A stretch of DNA of 62,358 bases, taken from contig JAVBLG010000001.1 of the NCBI GenBank assembly GCA_031553655.1, forward strand, positions 1-62,358. The letters are read 5' to 3'. This DNA is from JAVBLG01 sp031553655 (GTDB lineage: Bacteria > Desulfobacterota > Desulfovibrionia > Desulfovibrionales > Desulfovibrionaceae). Below the pieces are notes generated by a model. That model worked only from the letters and a program-made list of their open reading frames with translations. It was not told the DNA's origin and made no database searches. Numbering within the stretch: position 1 is the first letter of the stretch; each line of letters starts with the position of its first letter. A program made the position numbers and the translations under genes. Shown piece after piece: positions 45,893-55,104 of the stretch.

Positions 45893-46607
45893 AATAAAAA
45901 ATTTGCGCGTAAACTATGGTGGAATAAAAGCTGTGCAGGGAGTGTCGCTATCCATAGCACGCGGCTCAATCATTACCCTCATAGGGGCCAACGGAGCCGG
46001 CAAGAGCAGCATTATACGTTCTGTGGCCGGGCTTAACAAAAGCATTTCCGGATCTATTCTGTTTACCAGGAAAGAAGGCGACGCGCCTGTGGAGCTTATC
46101 GGCAAGCAGCCGGAAGACATGGTGCGTCTGGGCATTTCCCTTTCGCCCGAGGGGCGGCGCATTCTGCCGCATCTTACAGTGGCCGAAAATCTGGCTCTTG
46201 GCGCATACAGCCGCAACGATAAAGACGGCATAGCGGAAGATCTTGACTGGGTTTACAAACTTTTTCCCCGGCTTTGGGAGCGGCATTGGCAAAAAGGCGG
46301 CACCCTTTCCGGCGGTGAACAACAGATGCTGGCTGTGGGCCGGGCTTTGATGAGCCGCCCGGATCTGCTGATGCTCGACGAGCCTTCGCTGGGCCTGGCC
46401 CCGCTGCTGGTAAAGGAAATTTTCGACATCATCAGGATTATCAACGAAAAGGGCACCACAGTGCTGCTGGTGGAACAAAACGCTTATGCCGCCCTGTGCG
46501 TGGCCAAATACGCCTACATTATTGAGGTAGGGAATATCGTCCTGCACGGCAGCGGCAGCGAGCTGCTGGAGAATCCCAAGGTGAAGGAAGCTTACCTTGG
46601 TGGTTAA
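45885..46607 (+). CDS. livF: Branched-chain amino acid ABC transporter ATPase LivF
   Basis: The ATG at 45885 (MLEIKNLRVNYGGIKAVQGVS) is the conventional start; the frame is open from 45864 but the extra seven residues are not needed. 240 residues: Walker A GANGAGKSS, Q-loop LSPEGRRILPHLTVAENL, signature LSGGEQQMLAVGRAL, Walker B LLMLDEPSLGLAP, H-loop LVEQNAY. Overlaps the livG end by 8 nt. Last gene of livKHMGF. Confidence 0.95.
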   Translation: MLEIKNLRVNYGGIKAVQGVSLSIARGSIITLIGANGAGKSSIIRSVAGLNKSISGSILFTRKEGDAPVELIGKQPEDMVRLGISLSPEGRRILPHLTVAENLALGAYSRNDKDGIAEDLDWVYKLFPRLWERHWQKGGTLSGGEQQMLAVGRALMSRPDLLMLDEPSLGLAPLLVKEIFDIIRIINEKGTTVLLVEQNAYAALCVAKYAYIIEVGNIVLHGSGSELLENPKVKEAYLGG

Positions 46608-46609
46608 CG

Positions 46610-46738
46610 AACGCTGCGGTCTTTTTGCCCTCTGCCTGCGTCAGAAAGTTTTTTTACTCAGGTCGAGTACCAGAAGAGTACACTCACTTCGTAAAAAAAC
46701 TTTCTTCCTTGGCAGATAACAAAAATACCCGCAGCGTT
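46610..46738. repeat. Dispersed palindromic element, family 1, copy C (inverted)
   Basis: Outer arms AACGCTGCGG/CCGCAGCGTT with TTTTTG/CAAAAA inside and long A/T stems GAAAGTTTTTTTAC/GTAAAAAAACTTTC. The apex on the reverse strand is GAGTGTACTCTTCTGGTACTC followed by GACCTGAG. It starts right after the livF stop and may terminate the liv operon. Confidence 0.75.
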
Positions 46739-46822
46739 TGAAAAGCCCGTGAATAAAGGCTCTGTTGAGAAAAACGGAGACTATTGTTTGGTAAAACAAC
46801 CAATTAATAAAGGTAAATATAT

Positions 46823-49435
46823 ATGAAACGCCTCTTCTATATGACGGGGGTATTGATGACCTTGCTATTTCCGCTGGCCGCCATGGCCGGACCATCAGCC
46901 AAGGGCGACATAACGCGCCTTAAAAATGGCTTTACGGTATGCGTCATAAAAGACACCCGCTTTCCCCTGGTATCCACCAGACTGTACGTTCATGCCGGGT
47001 CGGCTTATGAAACCCCGGAAATAGCCGGTATAAGCCACTTGCTTGAGCACATGGTTTTCAAAGGCACTAAAAACCGCCCCAATGCCGGTGTGGCCCGCGA
47101 CATTGAAAACGTGGGCGGCAGCCTCAATGCCGCCACCAGCTTCGACTATACTGTTTACCTCAACGACCTGCCCGCCGCGCACTGGAAGCTGGGAATGGAT
47201 GTGGTAAAAGACATGGCCTTCAACGCCACTATCGATCCGAAGGATCTGGAGGCGGAAAAACCGGTGGTCATTTCCGAACTGCAAAGAGGCGAAGACTCAC
47301 CCGGTTCGCTGATTTTCCAATCGCTCCAGGCCAAGGCGCTGAAAGGCACCCCCTATGAGCGGCCCATTATCGGCTATAAAAACATCATCAATTCCATCAC
47401 CCCGGAGCAGATTCACGAGTACATAAACAAATTTTACCAGCCCCAGTCCATGCTGCTGATGGTTGTGGGCGATGTGGACCCACAGGCAGTGCTGGCTGAA
47501 GCCGAAGCCCAATTCGGCGATCTGGTCAATACGCGCGAAACGTCTCCTCCCGCTATAGACAACCCCGAAGAACTCATGAGCGTGCCCGCGCTTACTGTAA
47601 AACAGGGAGCCTGGAACAAAATATATCTGGGAGCGGCATTTCCTGTGCCGGGCGATCTCAGCGCCGATTCCGCTGCGCTGGAAGTTTTGGGCTATATGTT
47701 AGGCGGCGACAATACCTCACTGCTCTACAAAAAATACAAATACGAAAAACAGATGGTGCAGGACATAAGCGCCGACTATTACGGATTCGAACGTGTGGGC
47801 ATGTTTTATATCACAGCGGAACTCGACGCCGACAAGCTTGAACCGTTCTGGGCGGAACTTACTAAAGACATGGCCGCGCTTAAGGCCTCGGACTTCAGCT
47901 CTGAGGCCCTGGCCAGAGCCAAAATCAATATCGAAGACAGTTTACAGCGCCGCAAGGAAACCCTTTCCGGATTAGCCTCGACCAAAGGCCAGCTTTTGTT
48001 TTTCCATGGACGAGAAGCGGCTGAAGACAATATTATCAGCGAAATACGCAATGTGTCTTTCGATCAGGTTGAAGCCACCATTAAAACCTGGCTGCGGTCC
48101 GACCACATGGCTGTAAGTGTACTTACTCCCAAAGATTTCAAAACTCCCCCCCTGCTCGATACCCTGAAAGCTTCCTGGCCGGCTCCGCCGGTAGTGGCTA
48201 AAGCCGACAGTGAAGAAAAAAGCGGCGTGGAAACATTGGATCTCGGTCATGGGCGCACCATGATTCTCATTAACGACCCCACCATGCCCTATACTTCCAT
48301 CAACTTTGTCATGCCCGGAGGCGAGGCCGTATCGCGTTCCGACAGACAGGGTGTGGCCATGTTGGCGGCGCGCAGCCTTACCAAGGGCGCGGGCAAGCGC
48401 AACGCTGTGGACATTGAGCGTTTTCTGGCTGACCGCGCCTCTTCTTTGAATGCTTCGGCTGGGCGGCAAACTTTTGCCCTGTCCGCTTATTACCCGGCGC
48501 GCTTTGCCTCCGACATTCTACCGCTGATGCGCGAAACCCTGAGCGATCCCACTTTTGCCGAAGAGGAAATAAATCGCGAAAAAGAAAGCCAGATCGCTTC
48601 CATCAAGGGTGATATGGATTCCCCCATGGGGCTGGCCTCGCAAGAAATGCCGCCATTCCTCTTTCCCGGCACGCACCCCTACGGTTTTCGCGTGACCGGG
48701 CAAATTAAGGATGTGGAGCGCTATAACGCGAGCAATGTACGCCATTTCTGGGAACGCCAGATTCGCATGCCCTGGTTTATGGCCGTGGCTGGGCAGTTTG
48801 ACAGAAATGCCATGATCGAATTCGCCCGCTCTCTACCCATACCCAAGGATACGGGCCTGGATCTTTCCGCCCCCGCCTGGGGCAAGGATAAAGACCTAAC
48901 TCTGCATTTGGCCGGACGCAATCAGGCTCATCTTTTCATGATTTTCAAGACTGTGCCCGCCACCAGCCCGGACGCCCCCGGTCTTGATCTGCTGCAACGC
49001 GTTCTGGCGGGACAGAGCGGCATTCTATTCACCGAACTACGCGACAAGCAGAGCCTGGGCTATACGGTAACGGCTTTCAACCGCATGTCGCCTCTGGCCG
49101 GATACATGGCCTTTTATATCGGCACAACCCCGGATAAAATAGATCGGGCCGAAGCTGGCTTTGATAATGTGATCTCCGGGCTTAAAAATACCCTGCTCTC
49201 CGGTGTGGAAATAGCCGGTGGCAAAAACCAGATGGAATCCAGCTATTACCGCCGCCGTCAGACCATAGCCAGCCGCTCGGCCGAAGCCGCGGGCATGTCC
49301 GTATTGGGCCGCCCCCTGGACTTCCCCCTGGAGCAGATCAAGAAAGCCCAGCAGCTCACCGCCGAAGATCTGCAAAATCTGGCCAAAAAGTATCTGGATG
49401 TCAAGAATGCTTACGTGATCAAGGTGATGCCTTGA
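46823..49435 (+). CDS. Exported M16-family zinc metallopeptidase, two-domain (pitrilysin-like)
   Basis: 870 residues with a signal peptide (MTGVLMTLLFPLAAMAG). The first M16 half has the inverted zinc motif HLLEH (H72, E75, H76) and the distal glutamate E152 in VVISELQRGEDSPGS. Both halves have the M16 fold (second half from about residue 470, LDLGHGRTMILINDPTMPYTSINFVMPGG), but the second lacks HxxEH and should be the inactive partner. It ends with the RxxxY-type substrate-binding region ELRDKQSLGYTVTAF. It degrades peptides in the periplasm. Fusion of the active and inactive subunits in one chain is the notable point. Stands alone after the liv operon. Confidence 0.92.
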   Translation: MKRLFYMTGVLMTLLFPLAAMAGPSAKGDITRLKNGFTVCVIKDTRFPLVSTRLYVHAGSAYETPEIAGISHLLEHMVFKGTKNRPNAGVARDIENVGGSLNAATSFDYTVYLNDLPAAHWKLGMDVVKDMAFNATIDPKDLEAEKPVVISELQRGEDSPGSLIFQSLQAKALKGTPYERPIIGYKNIINSITPEQIHEYINKFYQPQSMLLMVVGDVDPQAVLAEAEAQFGDLVNTRETSPPAIDNPEELMSVPALTVKQGAWNKIYLGAAFPVPGDLSADSAALEVLGYMLGGDNTSLLYKKYKYEKQMVQDISADYYGFERVGMFYITAELDADKLEPFWAELTKDMAALKASDFSSEALARAKINIEDSLQRRKETLSGLASTKGQLLFFHGREAAEDNIISEIRNVSFDQVEATIKTWLRSDHMAVSVLTPKDFKTPPLLDTLKASWPAPPVVAKADSEEKSGVETLDLGHGRTMILINDPTMPYTSINFVMPGGEAVSRSDRQGVAMLAARSLTKGAGKRNAVDIERFLADRASSLNASAGRQTFALSAYYPARFASDILPLMRETLSDPTFAEEEINREKESQIASIKGDMDSPMGLASQEMPPFLFPGTHPYGFRVTGQIKDVERYNASNVRHFWERQIRMPWFMAVAGQFDRNAMIEFARSLPIPKDTGLDLSAPAWGKDKDLTLHLAGRNQAHLFMIFKTVPATSPDAPGLDLLQRVLAGQSGILFTELRDKQSLGYTVTAFNRMSPLAGYMAFYIGTTPDKIDRAEAGFDNVISGLKNTLLSGVEIAGGKNQMESSYYRRRQTIASRSAEAAGMSVLGRPLDFPLEQIKKAQQLTAEDLQNLAKKYLDVKNAYVIKVMP

Positions 49436-49495
49436 TAAACCCATCAATATTCTTAAAAAAGTGAACCTGTAATAAAGACATCAGGCCTCCGCCGC

Positions 49496-49537
49496 ACAGG
49501 GCCGTTCGCAAAAAATGAATTTTGCGAACGGCCCTGT
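49496..49537. terminator. 18-bp perfect hairpin between convergent M16 and tetR genes
   Basis: The arms 49496-49513 and 49520-49537 are perfectly complementary with a 6-nt loop (AATGAA). Outer part ACAGGGCCGTTCGC, inner AAAA/TTTT. No T-run follows on either strand, so it is not a classic intrinsic terminator. It is preceded by GGCCTCCGCCGC (49484-49495), the first segment of the family 2 element. Confidence 0.6.
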
Positions 49538-49539
49538 TG

Positions 49540-50184
49540 CTACTCCAGCAACATATTCGTAAGCGCCCCATACACCCATTCGGCATACTCGGCGCCGCTC
49601 CAGCCGCGTTCCACAACAAATGTCTGATAGCCGGTGCGGTGGCCTATAAACCATGATATATCAATGGCCCGGTTCATACTGAGCCCGAGTTTCAGCGTAG
49701 CGTTGCGCAAAATGCTGCGCATGTGCTCCGCATGATAGTTTTGTTCCTCGCGTTCGCAATCTTCCTGTATTTTGGCCATTTCCGAAGACAAAATTCCTGC
49801 CGAGCTCAGCAGGTTGAAACGCGAAGCCGCGATCTGGTGCGCTTTGACCAGCAAATCCACAGTAAGGCGCAGGGCCTTGCGCGGGTCTTCTTCCACTAGC
49901 GAAGAATCGACCAGATTCATAAAATCGTCGTCAAAGGCTCGGCCGATAACTTCTCCCATAATCCCGCGTTTGTCCTTGAATGCCACATAAATCGTCTGGG
50001 CTGAAACCCCGGCTTCGGCGGCAATGGCCTCAATAGTGGTTTTGGCGTAGCCGCGTTCCAGCAATAGTTTTTCCGTGGCGTCAAGTATGCGCAGCCTGGT
50101 CTGCAAGGCCTGTTCCTCACGCAGCGGAGAGGAATATTTTCTTGGCGGCTGTTTGGAGCATGTTCGCGTTGATTCTTTTGCCAT
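49540..50184 (-). CDS. TetR-family transcriptional regulator of the adjacent RND pump
   Basis: The ATG at 50184 (GGGAG 6 nt upstream) begins MAKESTRT; the frame reaches 50232 without support. 214 residues. The N-terminal helix-turn-helix is RILDATEKLLLERGYAKTTIEAIAAEAGVSAQTIYVAFKDKRGIM. The C-terminal ligand domain is helical and unlike well-known subgroups. It is divergent from the RND operon, and a 28-bp inverted repeat overlaps that operon's transcription start, so it most likely represses the pump and itself. The ligand is unknown. Confidence 0.88.
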   Translation of the reverse strand: MAKESTRTCSKQPPRKYSSPLREEQALQTRLRILDATEKLLLERGYAKTTIEAIAAEAGVSAQTIYVAFKDKRGIMGEVIGRAFDDDFMNLVDSSLVEEDPRKALRLTVDLLVKAHQIAASRFNLLSSAGILSSEMAKIQEDCEREEQNYHAEHMRSILRNATLKLGLSMNRAIDISWFIGHRTGYQTFVVERGWSGAEYAEWVYGALTNMLLE

Positions 50185-50307
50185 CCATATCTCCCGATCT
50201 ATTCGATCTCTGTGCAATACCGAAGGCCGCATCCAAGAGCGTTTTTTTACCCTTATTCAGGAAAAACGTTTTTTTCAGAGACGGCTTGCTCGCGCAAAAA
50301 TTTGCGC

Positions 50308-50372
50308 TTGACACTTGATAGCGGACACTTTATAAAACGTCAAGTCAATTTAGTACTACTAAACTAAATTGA
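50308..50372 (+). promoter_or_regulatory. RND operon promoter with overlapping TetR operator
   Basis: Promoter: TTGACA (50308-50313), 17-nt spacer, TATAAA (50331-50336). Just downstream, TCAATTTAGT (50345-50354) is inverted as ACTAAATTGA (50363-50372) around an 8-nt spacer, a 28-bp near-palindrome starting at about +2. This is the geometry of a repressor operator. Another palindrome, GCGCAAA-AA-TTTGCGC (about 50293-50308), overlaps the -35. The rest of 50185-50467 shows no gene. Confidence 0.8.
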
Positions 50373-50467
50373 GCGAAGCAACATTTATTTACCCTCTAAT
50401 AAAAGTATTACTTGGACCAAGGTCATTCCGTTAAAAGCCGTTTGAGATAAAGCGGCGGGAGATGCTC

Positions 50468-51691
50468 ATGATGGTGTTTAAAGGAACGGCAGGCGCTGTA
50501 TTTGTCGCCGCATGCGCGGTTTTCATGCTGGCTATTTCGGGTTGTTCCAAAGATGATGCCCCCGGTGGACACGGCGGCCCCCCGGCCGTGGTGGTTATGG
50601 AAATACAACCAATGGAGGTCAAATTTACCCGCGAGCTGGCGGGCAGGGTTTTCCCCTACCAGATATCCGAGGTGCGGCCCCAGGTGAACGGCATACTCCA
50701 GAAACGTCTTTTTGAGGAAGGCTCCGACGTGAAAGCTGGGGATATTCTGTATAAGATCGACCCGGCTGTTTACCAGGCCAATTACGACGCAGCCAAAGCC
50801 CAGCTTTTGCGCGCCGAAGCCAATGTGCCGGTAACTCAGCTCAAATTTCGCCGCAATACCAATCTTGTGAAAGAAAACGCCGTGAGCCGTCAGGAACTGG
50901 AATCGTCCGACGCGGCCCACAAGCAAGCCATGGCCGACGTGGCCGTGGCCAAGGCCTCGCTGGAGGCCACACGTATAAACCTTAATTATACGAATGTTAC
51001 TTCGCCCATTTCCGGGCGCATCGGCCGCTCTTCAGTTACGCCCGGAGCGCTTATGAGCGTTGGCCAACCCGAGGCTATGGTCAAAGTGCAGCAGCTCGAC
51101 CCGGTTTATGTGGACGTAACCCAGTCATCCAAGGAAATTCTGCGCGTCAGGCGCTCCATTGAAAGCGGTCGCATTCGCCCCCCGAGCAGTGACGCGGCCA
51201 CTCTTTTCCTTGAAGACGGCACGGAATATTCCAAAAAGGGCGAATTGCAGTTTGTTGACGTGAGCGTTGATCAAACCACCGGCTCGGTCACGCTGCGAGC
51301 CATTTTTCCTAATCCCGATCATGTGCTTTTGCCGGGTATGTACGCCCGAGTGGTTCTGGACGAGGGCACGGACGAAAACGCCATTCTGGTTCCGCAGCCC
51401 GCGCTCATGCGAGACGCGCGCGGCAATGCCTCGGTCATGGTGGTTAACAACAAGAATATTGTTGAAGCGCGCCAGGTTAAAGCCTTGCGTACCTATAATG
51501 ACTCATGGGTAATCGGTGAAGGGCTGGCCAAGGGTGAGCGCATCATCGTTGAAGGGTTGCAATTTGCACAACCGGACAGCCCCGTTACCATAAAGTCCGT
51601 GCGTAACTCCGCTGCCAATGCAAACGCCCCGGCGGGCGCGAAGTCGTCCGATGCTGCAAACAAGGCCACCGACAAGGCTCAGGTGAATTGA
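50468..51691 (+). CDS. RND efflux periplasmic adaptor lipoprotein (AcrA/MexA type)
   Basis: I start at the ATG 50468 (GGGAG, 6-nt spacer); 50462 and 50471 are alternatives. 407 residues. Lipoprotein signal with lipobox ISGC. The membrane-fusion pattern follows: RELAGRVFPYQISEVRPQVNGILQKRLFEEGSDVKAGDILYKIDP (lipoyl half), a helical hairpin about residues 100-170, the second lipoyl half YTNVTSPISGRIGRSSVTPGALM, then beta-barrel parts. It links the inner-membrane pump to an outer-membrane channel. No TolC homolog is in the window. Two bases before acrB-type gene: tightly coupled. Confidence 0.93.
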   Translation: MMVFKGTAGAVFVAACAVFMLAISGCSKDDAPGGHGGPPAVVVMEIQPMEVKFTRELAGRVFPYQISEVRPQVNGILQKRLFEEGSDVKAGDILYKIDPAVYQANYDAAKAQLLRAEANVPVTQLKFRRNTNLVKENAVSRQELESSDAAHKQAMADVAVAKASLEATRINLNYTNVTSPISGRIGRSSVTPGALMSVGQPEAMVKVQQLDPVYVDVTQSSKEILRVRRSIESGRIRPPSSDAATLFLEDGTEYSKKGELQFVDVSVDQTTGSVTLRAIFPNPDHVLLPGMYARVVLDEGTDENAILVPQPALMRDARGNASVMVVNNKNIVEARQVKALRTYNDSWVIGEGLAKGERIIVEGLQFAQPDSPVTIKSVRNSAANANAPAGAKSSDAANKATDKAQVN

Positions 51692-51692
51692 C

Positions 51693-54600
51693 ATGGCCCA
51701 ATTCTTCATTGACCGCCCCATTTTCGCCTGGGTTATAGCCATTATCATCATGCTGGCCGGAGGCTTGTCCATTATTGGCCTGCCCGTGGCCCAATATCCC
51801 AACATCGCCCCGCCCGCCGTGTCGGTACAGGCCAACTACCCCGGCGCGTCGGCCCAGACCATGCAGGACACGGTCACCCAGGTCATCGAGCAGAAAATGA
51901 CCGGGCTTGATCACCTGATCTACATGTCGTCAGCGTCCGATTCCACCGGCTATATGGAGCTGACCCTCACCTTCGGGCCCGAGGCCAACCCCGATATCGC
52001 CCAGGTGCAGGTGCAGAACAAACTTCAATTGGCCACGCCCATGCTTCCGCAGGAAGTGCAGCGCCAGGGTATTTCCGTGCAAAAAAGCGACGCCAACTTT
52101 ATTAAGGTGTACGGTTTTATATCCAATGACGATGAGCACGGACTGGAAGATTTGGGCGACTATGTGGGCGCCAATCTCTTGGACGGGATCAGCCGCCTGC
52201 CGGGCGTTGGCGAAGCCATGCTCTGGGCCAGCCAGTACGGCATGCGCATATGGCTTAACCCCGAAAAACTGCGTAGTTATAATCTGATGCCTTCGGATGT
52301 AATTGCGGCTGTACAATCGCAAAACGCCCAGATATCCGCCGGACAGATTGGCGGTGCTCCGTCCATACCCGGCCAGAAAATGAACCTTTCCATAGCGGTA
52401 CAGGAGCGTCTCAGCACCCCGGCAGAATTCGGGGCCGTCATTCTGCGCACCAATACCGACGGCTCCATGCTGCGCTTGCGCGATGTGGCCAGAGTGGAAC
52501 TGGGCAGCGAGTCTTATCAGATTCTTGGTCGCTACCAACGTAAACCAGCCGCCAACATGGCCATAAAACTGGCCACCGGGGCCAATGCTCTTACTACCGC
52601 CAATTTGGTGGACAATTATATCAAACAGCAAAGCGCCTTCTTTCCCAAGTGGATGGAACCGGCCGACACTTATGACACCACGCCCTTTGTTCGCCTGTCT
52701 ATAAAAGAAGTGGTCAAAACCCTGTGCGAGGCCATTGGGCTGGTGGTTCTGATTATGTACATCTTCCTGCAGAACTGGCGAGCCACGCTAATCCCCACCA
52801 TTGCGGTGCCGGTGGTGATTTTGGGCACTTTCGGCGTACTGGCGGCCTTCGGCTATTCCATCAACACCCTGACCATGTTCGCCCTGGTGCTGGCCATAGG
52901 CCTGTTGGTGGACGACGCTATTGTGGTGGTGGAAAACGTGGAGCGCGTCATGCACGAAACCGGCCTGCCGCCAAAGGAAGCCACCAAAAAATCCATGGGG
53001 CAGATAACCGGGGCGCTCATAGGCATAGCCATGGTGCTGTCGGCGGTTTTTGTACCCATGTCTTTCATGAGCGGCTCGGTGGGCATTATCTATCGTCAGT
53101 TTTCCGTAACCATCGTGGCGGCCATGACCTTGTCGGTGCTGGTGGCCATCATACTCACCCCGGCGCTCTGCGCCACCATGTTGAAAGCGCCCGAAGCGGC
53201 CATTGAAGGCGGAGTACACCGTCATCAAGGCGGTTTTTTCGGCTGGTTCAACCGCACATTCGACCGCGCCCAGCACGGCTACAGAAACTGGGTGGGCAAA
53301 ACCCTGCATCGCGCCGGGCGCTACATGATCATCTATCTGCTGCTCACAGCGGGCATGGTGGGGCTTATACGCATTCTGCCCACCAGCTTTCTGCCCGACG
53401 AAGACCAGGGCATCATGATGGCCATGGTGCAGCTGCCCCCCGGAGCCTCGCAGGAAGAAACCCTGAAAGTAGTAAGGGAAGTTGAAGATTATCTGCTGAA
53501 CGACGAAAAGGAAATCGTGCGCGACTGCACGTCGGTGGTGGGCTTTTCCTTTGCCGGACGCGGCCAGAATGGGGCCATACTGTTTGTCAGCCTCACCGGC
53601 TGGGACCAGCGCACCAAAGCCCATCAAAAAGTGGGCGCCCTGGTGCAGCGCAGCCAGGCGCGTTTTTCGCAAATCAGCGGAGCAATGGTATTCGCCGCGC
53701 AGCCCCCACCAATTATAGAATTGGGCAATGCCACCGGCTTTGACCTGCAATTGCAGGACGTGGGCGGACTGGGCCACGACAAGTTGCGTGAAGCTCGTAA
53801 CATGCTGCTGGGCATGTCCGCGCAAAACCCCAACCTGATGGGCGTACGTCCCAACAACCTGGAAGACCAGCCGCAGATGCGCGTAATCATCGACCGCGAA
53901 AAGGCCGGGGCTCTGGGCCTTAATCTGGCCGGAGTCAACGCCGCCCTGGGCATTATATGGGGCAGCGCCTATGCTGACGACTTTCTCGATCGCGGCCGCG
54001 TGAAAAAGGTTTATGTGCAGGGCGACGCCCCCTTCCGCATGGCCCCCGAAGATATGGATCATTGGTATTTCCGCAACGACAAGGGGCAAATGGTGCCTTT
54101 CAGCGCCTTTGCCGCCTGCAAGTGGGAATATGCCCCGGTAACTCTCAACCGCTTCAACGGTCTGCCGTCCATGGAAATTCTGGGCATGCCCGCTCCAGGC
54201 AAAAGCACCGGCGAAGCCATGCTGGAAATGGAAAATATGATCAAAAAGCTGCCCGAGGGCATCGGCTATTCATGGACCGCCATTTCCTACCAGGAAAGGC
54301 AGGCCGGATCACAAACCACCGTACTGTATACCCTCTCGCTGCTGATGATCTTTCTGTGTCTGGCCGCCCTGTACGAAAGCTGGTCCGTGCCCTTCTCGGT
54401 AATGCTGGTCGCTCCATTGGGCGTATTCGGCGCGCTGCTGTCGGTCTATCTGCGCGGATTTTACAATGACGTTTACTTCCAGGTTGGCTTGTTGGCCACC
54501 ATAGGACTTTCAGCCAAAAATGCCATCCTGATCGTGGAATTCGCCAAAGACATGTACGACCACGGCATTTCGCTGTCCAAGGCCACCATCACCGCCGCGC

Positions 54601-54863
54601 GTCTCAGACTGCGGCCCATTCTCATGACCTCCCTGGCCTTCCTGCTGGGCATCATGCCTCTGGTGTTCAGTTCGGGAGCCGGTTCGGGCGCGCAAAACGC
54701 CCTGGGTACCGGCGTTATGGGCGGCACCATTTTTGCCACCTTCCTGGGGATTTTTTATATCCCTGTATTCTTCATGGTGGTAATGGCTTTCTTCTCCTTT
54801 AAATGGCTGCCCAAGCATGGGCGGGAAAAAACTTTGATGGAGAAGATTGAGTATAAGAAATAA
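51693..54863 (+). CDS. RND multidrug efflux pump (AcrB/MexB, HAE1 type)
   Basis: 1056 residues, twelve helices. Starts FFIDRPIFAWVIAIIIMLAGGLSI as expected for HAE1 pumps. The proton-relay aspartate pair lies in LVLAIGLLVDDAIVVVENVERVM (fourth helix), with the conserved lysine near LATIGLSAKNAILIVEFAKDMYDHG. The porter and docking domains are full length (GYMELTLTFGPEANPDIAQVQVQNKL; VRPNNLEDQPQMRVIIDREKAGALGL). Expels hydrophobic drugs, detergents or bile-type compounds from the periplasm. Under TetR control (see 50308-50372). No outer-membrane factor follows; a palindromic repeat lies downstream. Confidence 0.96.
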   Translation: MAQFFIDRPIFAWVIAIIIMLAGGLSIIGLPVAQYPNIAPPAVSVQANYPGASAQTMQDTVTQVIEQKMTGLDHLIYMSSASDSTGYMELTLTFGPEANPDIAQVQVQNKLQLATPMLPQEVQRQGISVQKSDANFIKVYGFISNDDEHGLEDLGDYVGANLLDGISRLPGVGEAMLWASQYGMRIWLNPEKLRSYNLMPSDVIAAVQSQNAQISAGQIGGAPSIPGQKMNLSIAVQERLSTPAEFGAVILRTNTDGSMLRLRDVARVELGSESYQILGRYQRKPAANMAIKLATGANALTTANLVDNYIKQQSAFFPKWMEPADTYDTTPFVRLSIKEVVKTLCEAIGLVVLIMYIFLQNWRATLIPTIAVPVVILGTFGVLAAFGYSINTLTMFALVLAIGLLVDDAIVVVENVERVMHETGLPPKEATKKSMGQITGALIGIAMVLSAVFVPMSFMSGSVGIIYRQFSVTIVAAMTLSVLVAIILTPALCATMLKAPEAAIEGGVHRHQGGFFGWFNRTFDRAQHGYRNWVGKTLHRAGRYMIIYLLLTAGMVGLIRILPTSFLPDEDQGIMMAMVQLPPGASQEETLKVVREVEDYLLNDEKEIVRDCTSVVGFSFAGRGQNGAILFVSLTGWDQRTKAHQKVGALVQRSQARFSQISGAMVFAAQPPPIIELGNATGFDLQLQDVGGLGHDKLREARNMLLGMSAQNPNLMGVRPNNLEDQPQMRVIIDREKAGALGLNLAGVNAALGIIWGSAYADDFLDRGRVKKVYVQGDAPFRMAPEDMDHWYFRNDKGQMVPFSAFAACKWEYAPVTLNRFNGLPSMEILGMPAPGKSTGEAMLEMENMIKKLPEGIGYSWTAISYQERQAGSQTTVLYTLSLLMIFLCLAALYESWSVPFSVMLVAPLGVFGALLSVYLRGFYNDVYFQVGLLATIGLSAKNAILIVEFAKDMYDHGISLSKATITAARLRLRPILMTSLAFLLGIMPLVFSSGAGSGAQNALGTGVMGGTIFATFLGIFYIPVFFMVVMAFFSFKWLPKHGREKTLMEKIEYKK

Positions 54864-54866
54864 TTT

Positions 54867-54966
54867 TTGGGGGGAAGGAAGGAAAAATTTCGAAAACCAG
54901 TTCGTCCTGAGCAAAGCGAAGGCGAACTATTCTGTAAAATCCCTTCCTTCCCCCAAGCCCCCCATC
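54867..54966. repeat. G/C-run palindrome with C-rich edge motif, family 4, copy 1
   Basis: GGGGGAAGGAAGG (about 54870-54882) pairs with CCTTCCTTCCCCC (54942-54954). Inside, AGTTCG/CGAACT frames TCCTGAGCAAAGCGAAGG. The right edge continues CCTTCCCCC-AAG-CCCCCCATC (54946-54966), the motif also found at 11615-11634 and 62339-62358. It may be the terminator of the RND operon, although no T-run follows directly. Confidence 0.6.
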
Positions 54967-55040
54967 CATCCTTTCAAAACTTTTACTTAAAGCGTCAACG
55001 GCACAATTATTATCTGAACGTTGTGAAGTATGGAGCACAA

Positions 55041-55086
55041 AATCAAACGGCCGCCTTTCTCCAAAAAGAAAAGCGGCCGTTTGATT
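55041..55086 (-). terminator. Hairpin terminator of the minus-strand coiled-coil protein gene
   Basis: AATCAAACGGCCGC (55041-55054) pairs with GCGGCCGTTTGATT (55073-55086). On the minus strand the stem is followed by TTTT. It lies about 20 nt after the stop at 55105. Confidence 0.8.
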
Positions 55087-55104
55087 TCAGGCGTGGCTGT
55101 TTAT

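Noticed and set aside
52788..54089. A 433-codon open frame antisense to the RND pump gene
   Set aside because: Histidine- and glycine-rich shadow of the pump gene; no start signal or motif.
54867..54966. An RND outer-membrane channel gene after the pump
   Set aside because: The region holds only the family 4 palindrome and a terminator for the minus-strand gene at 55105.
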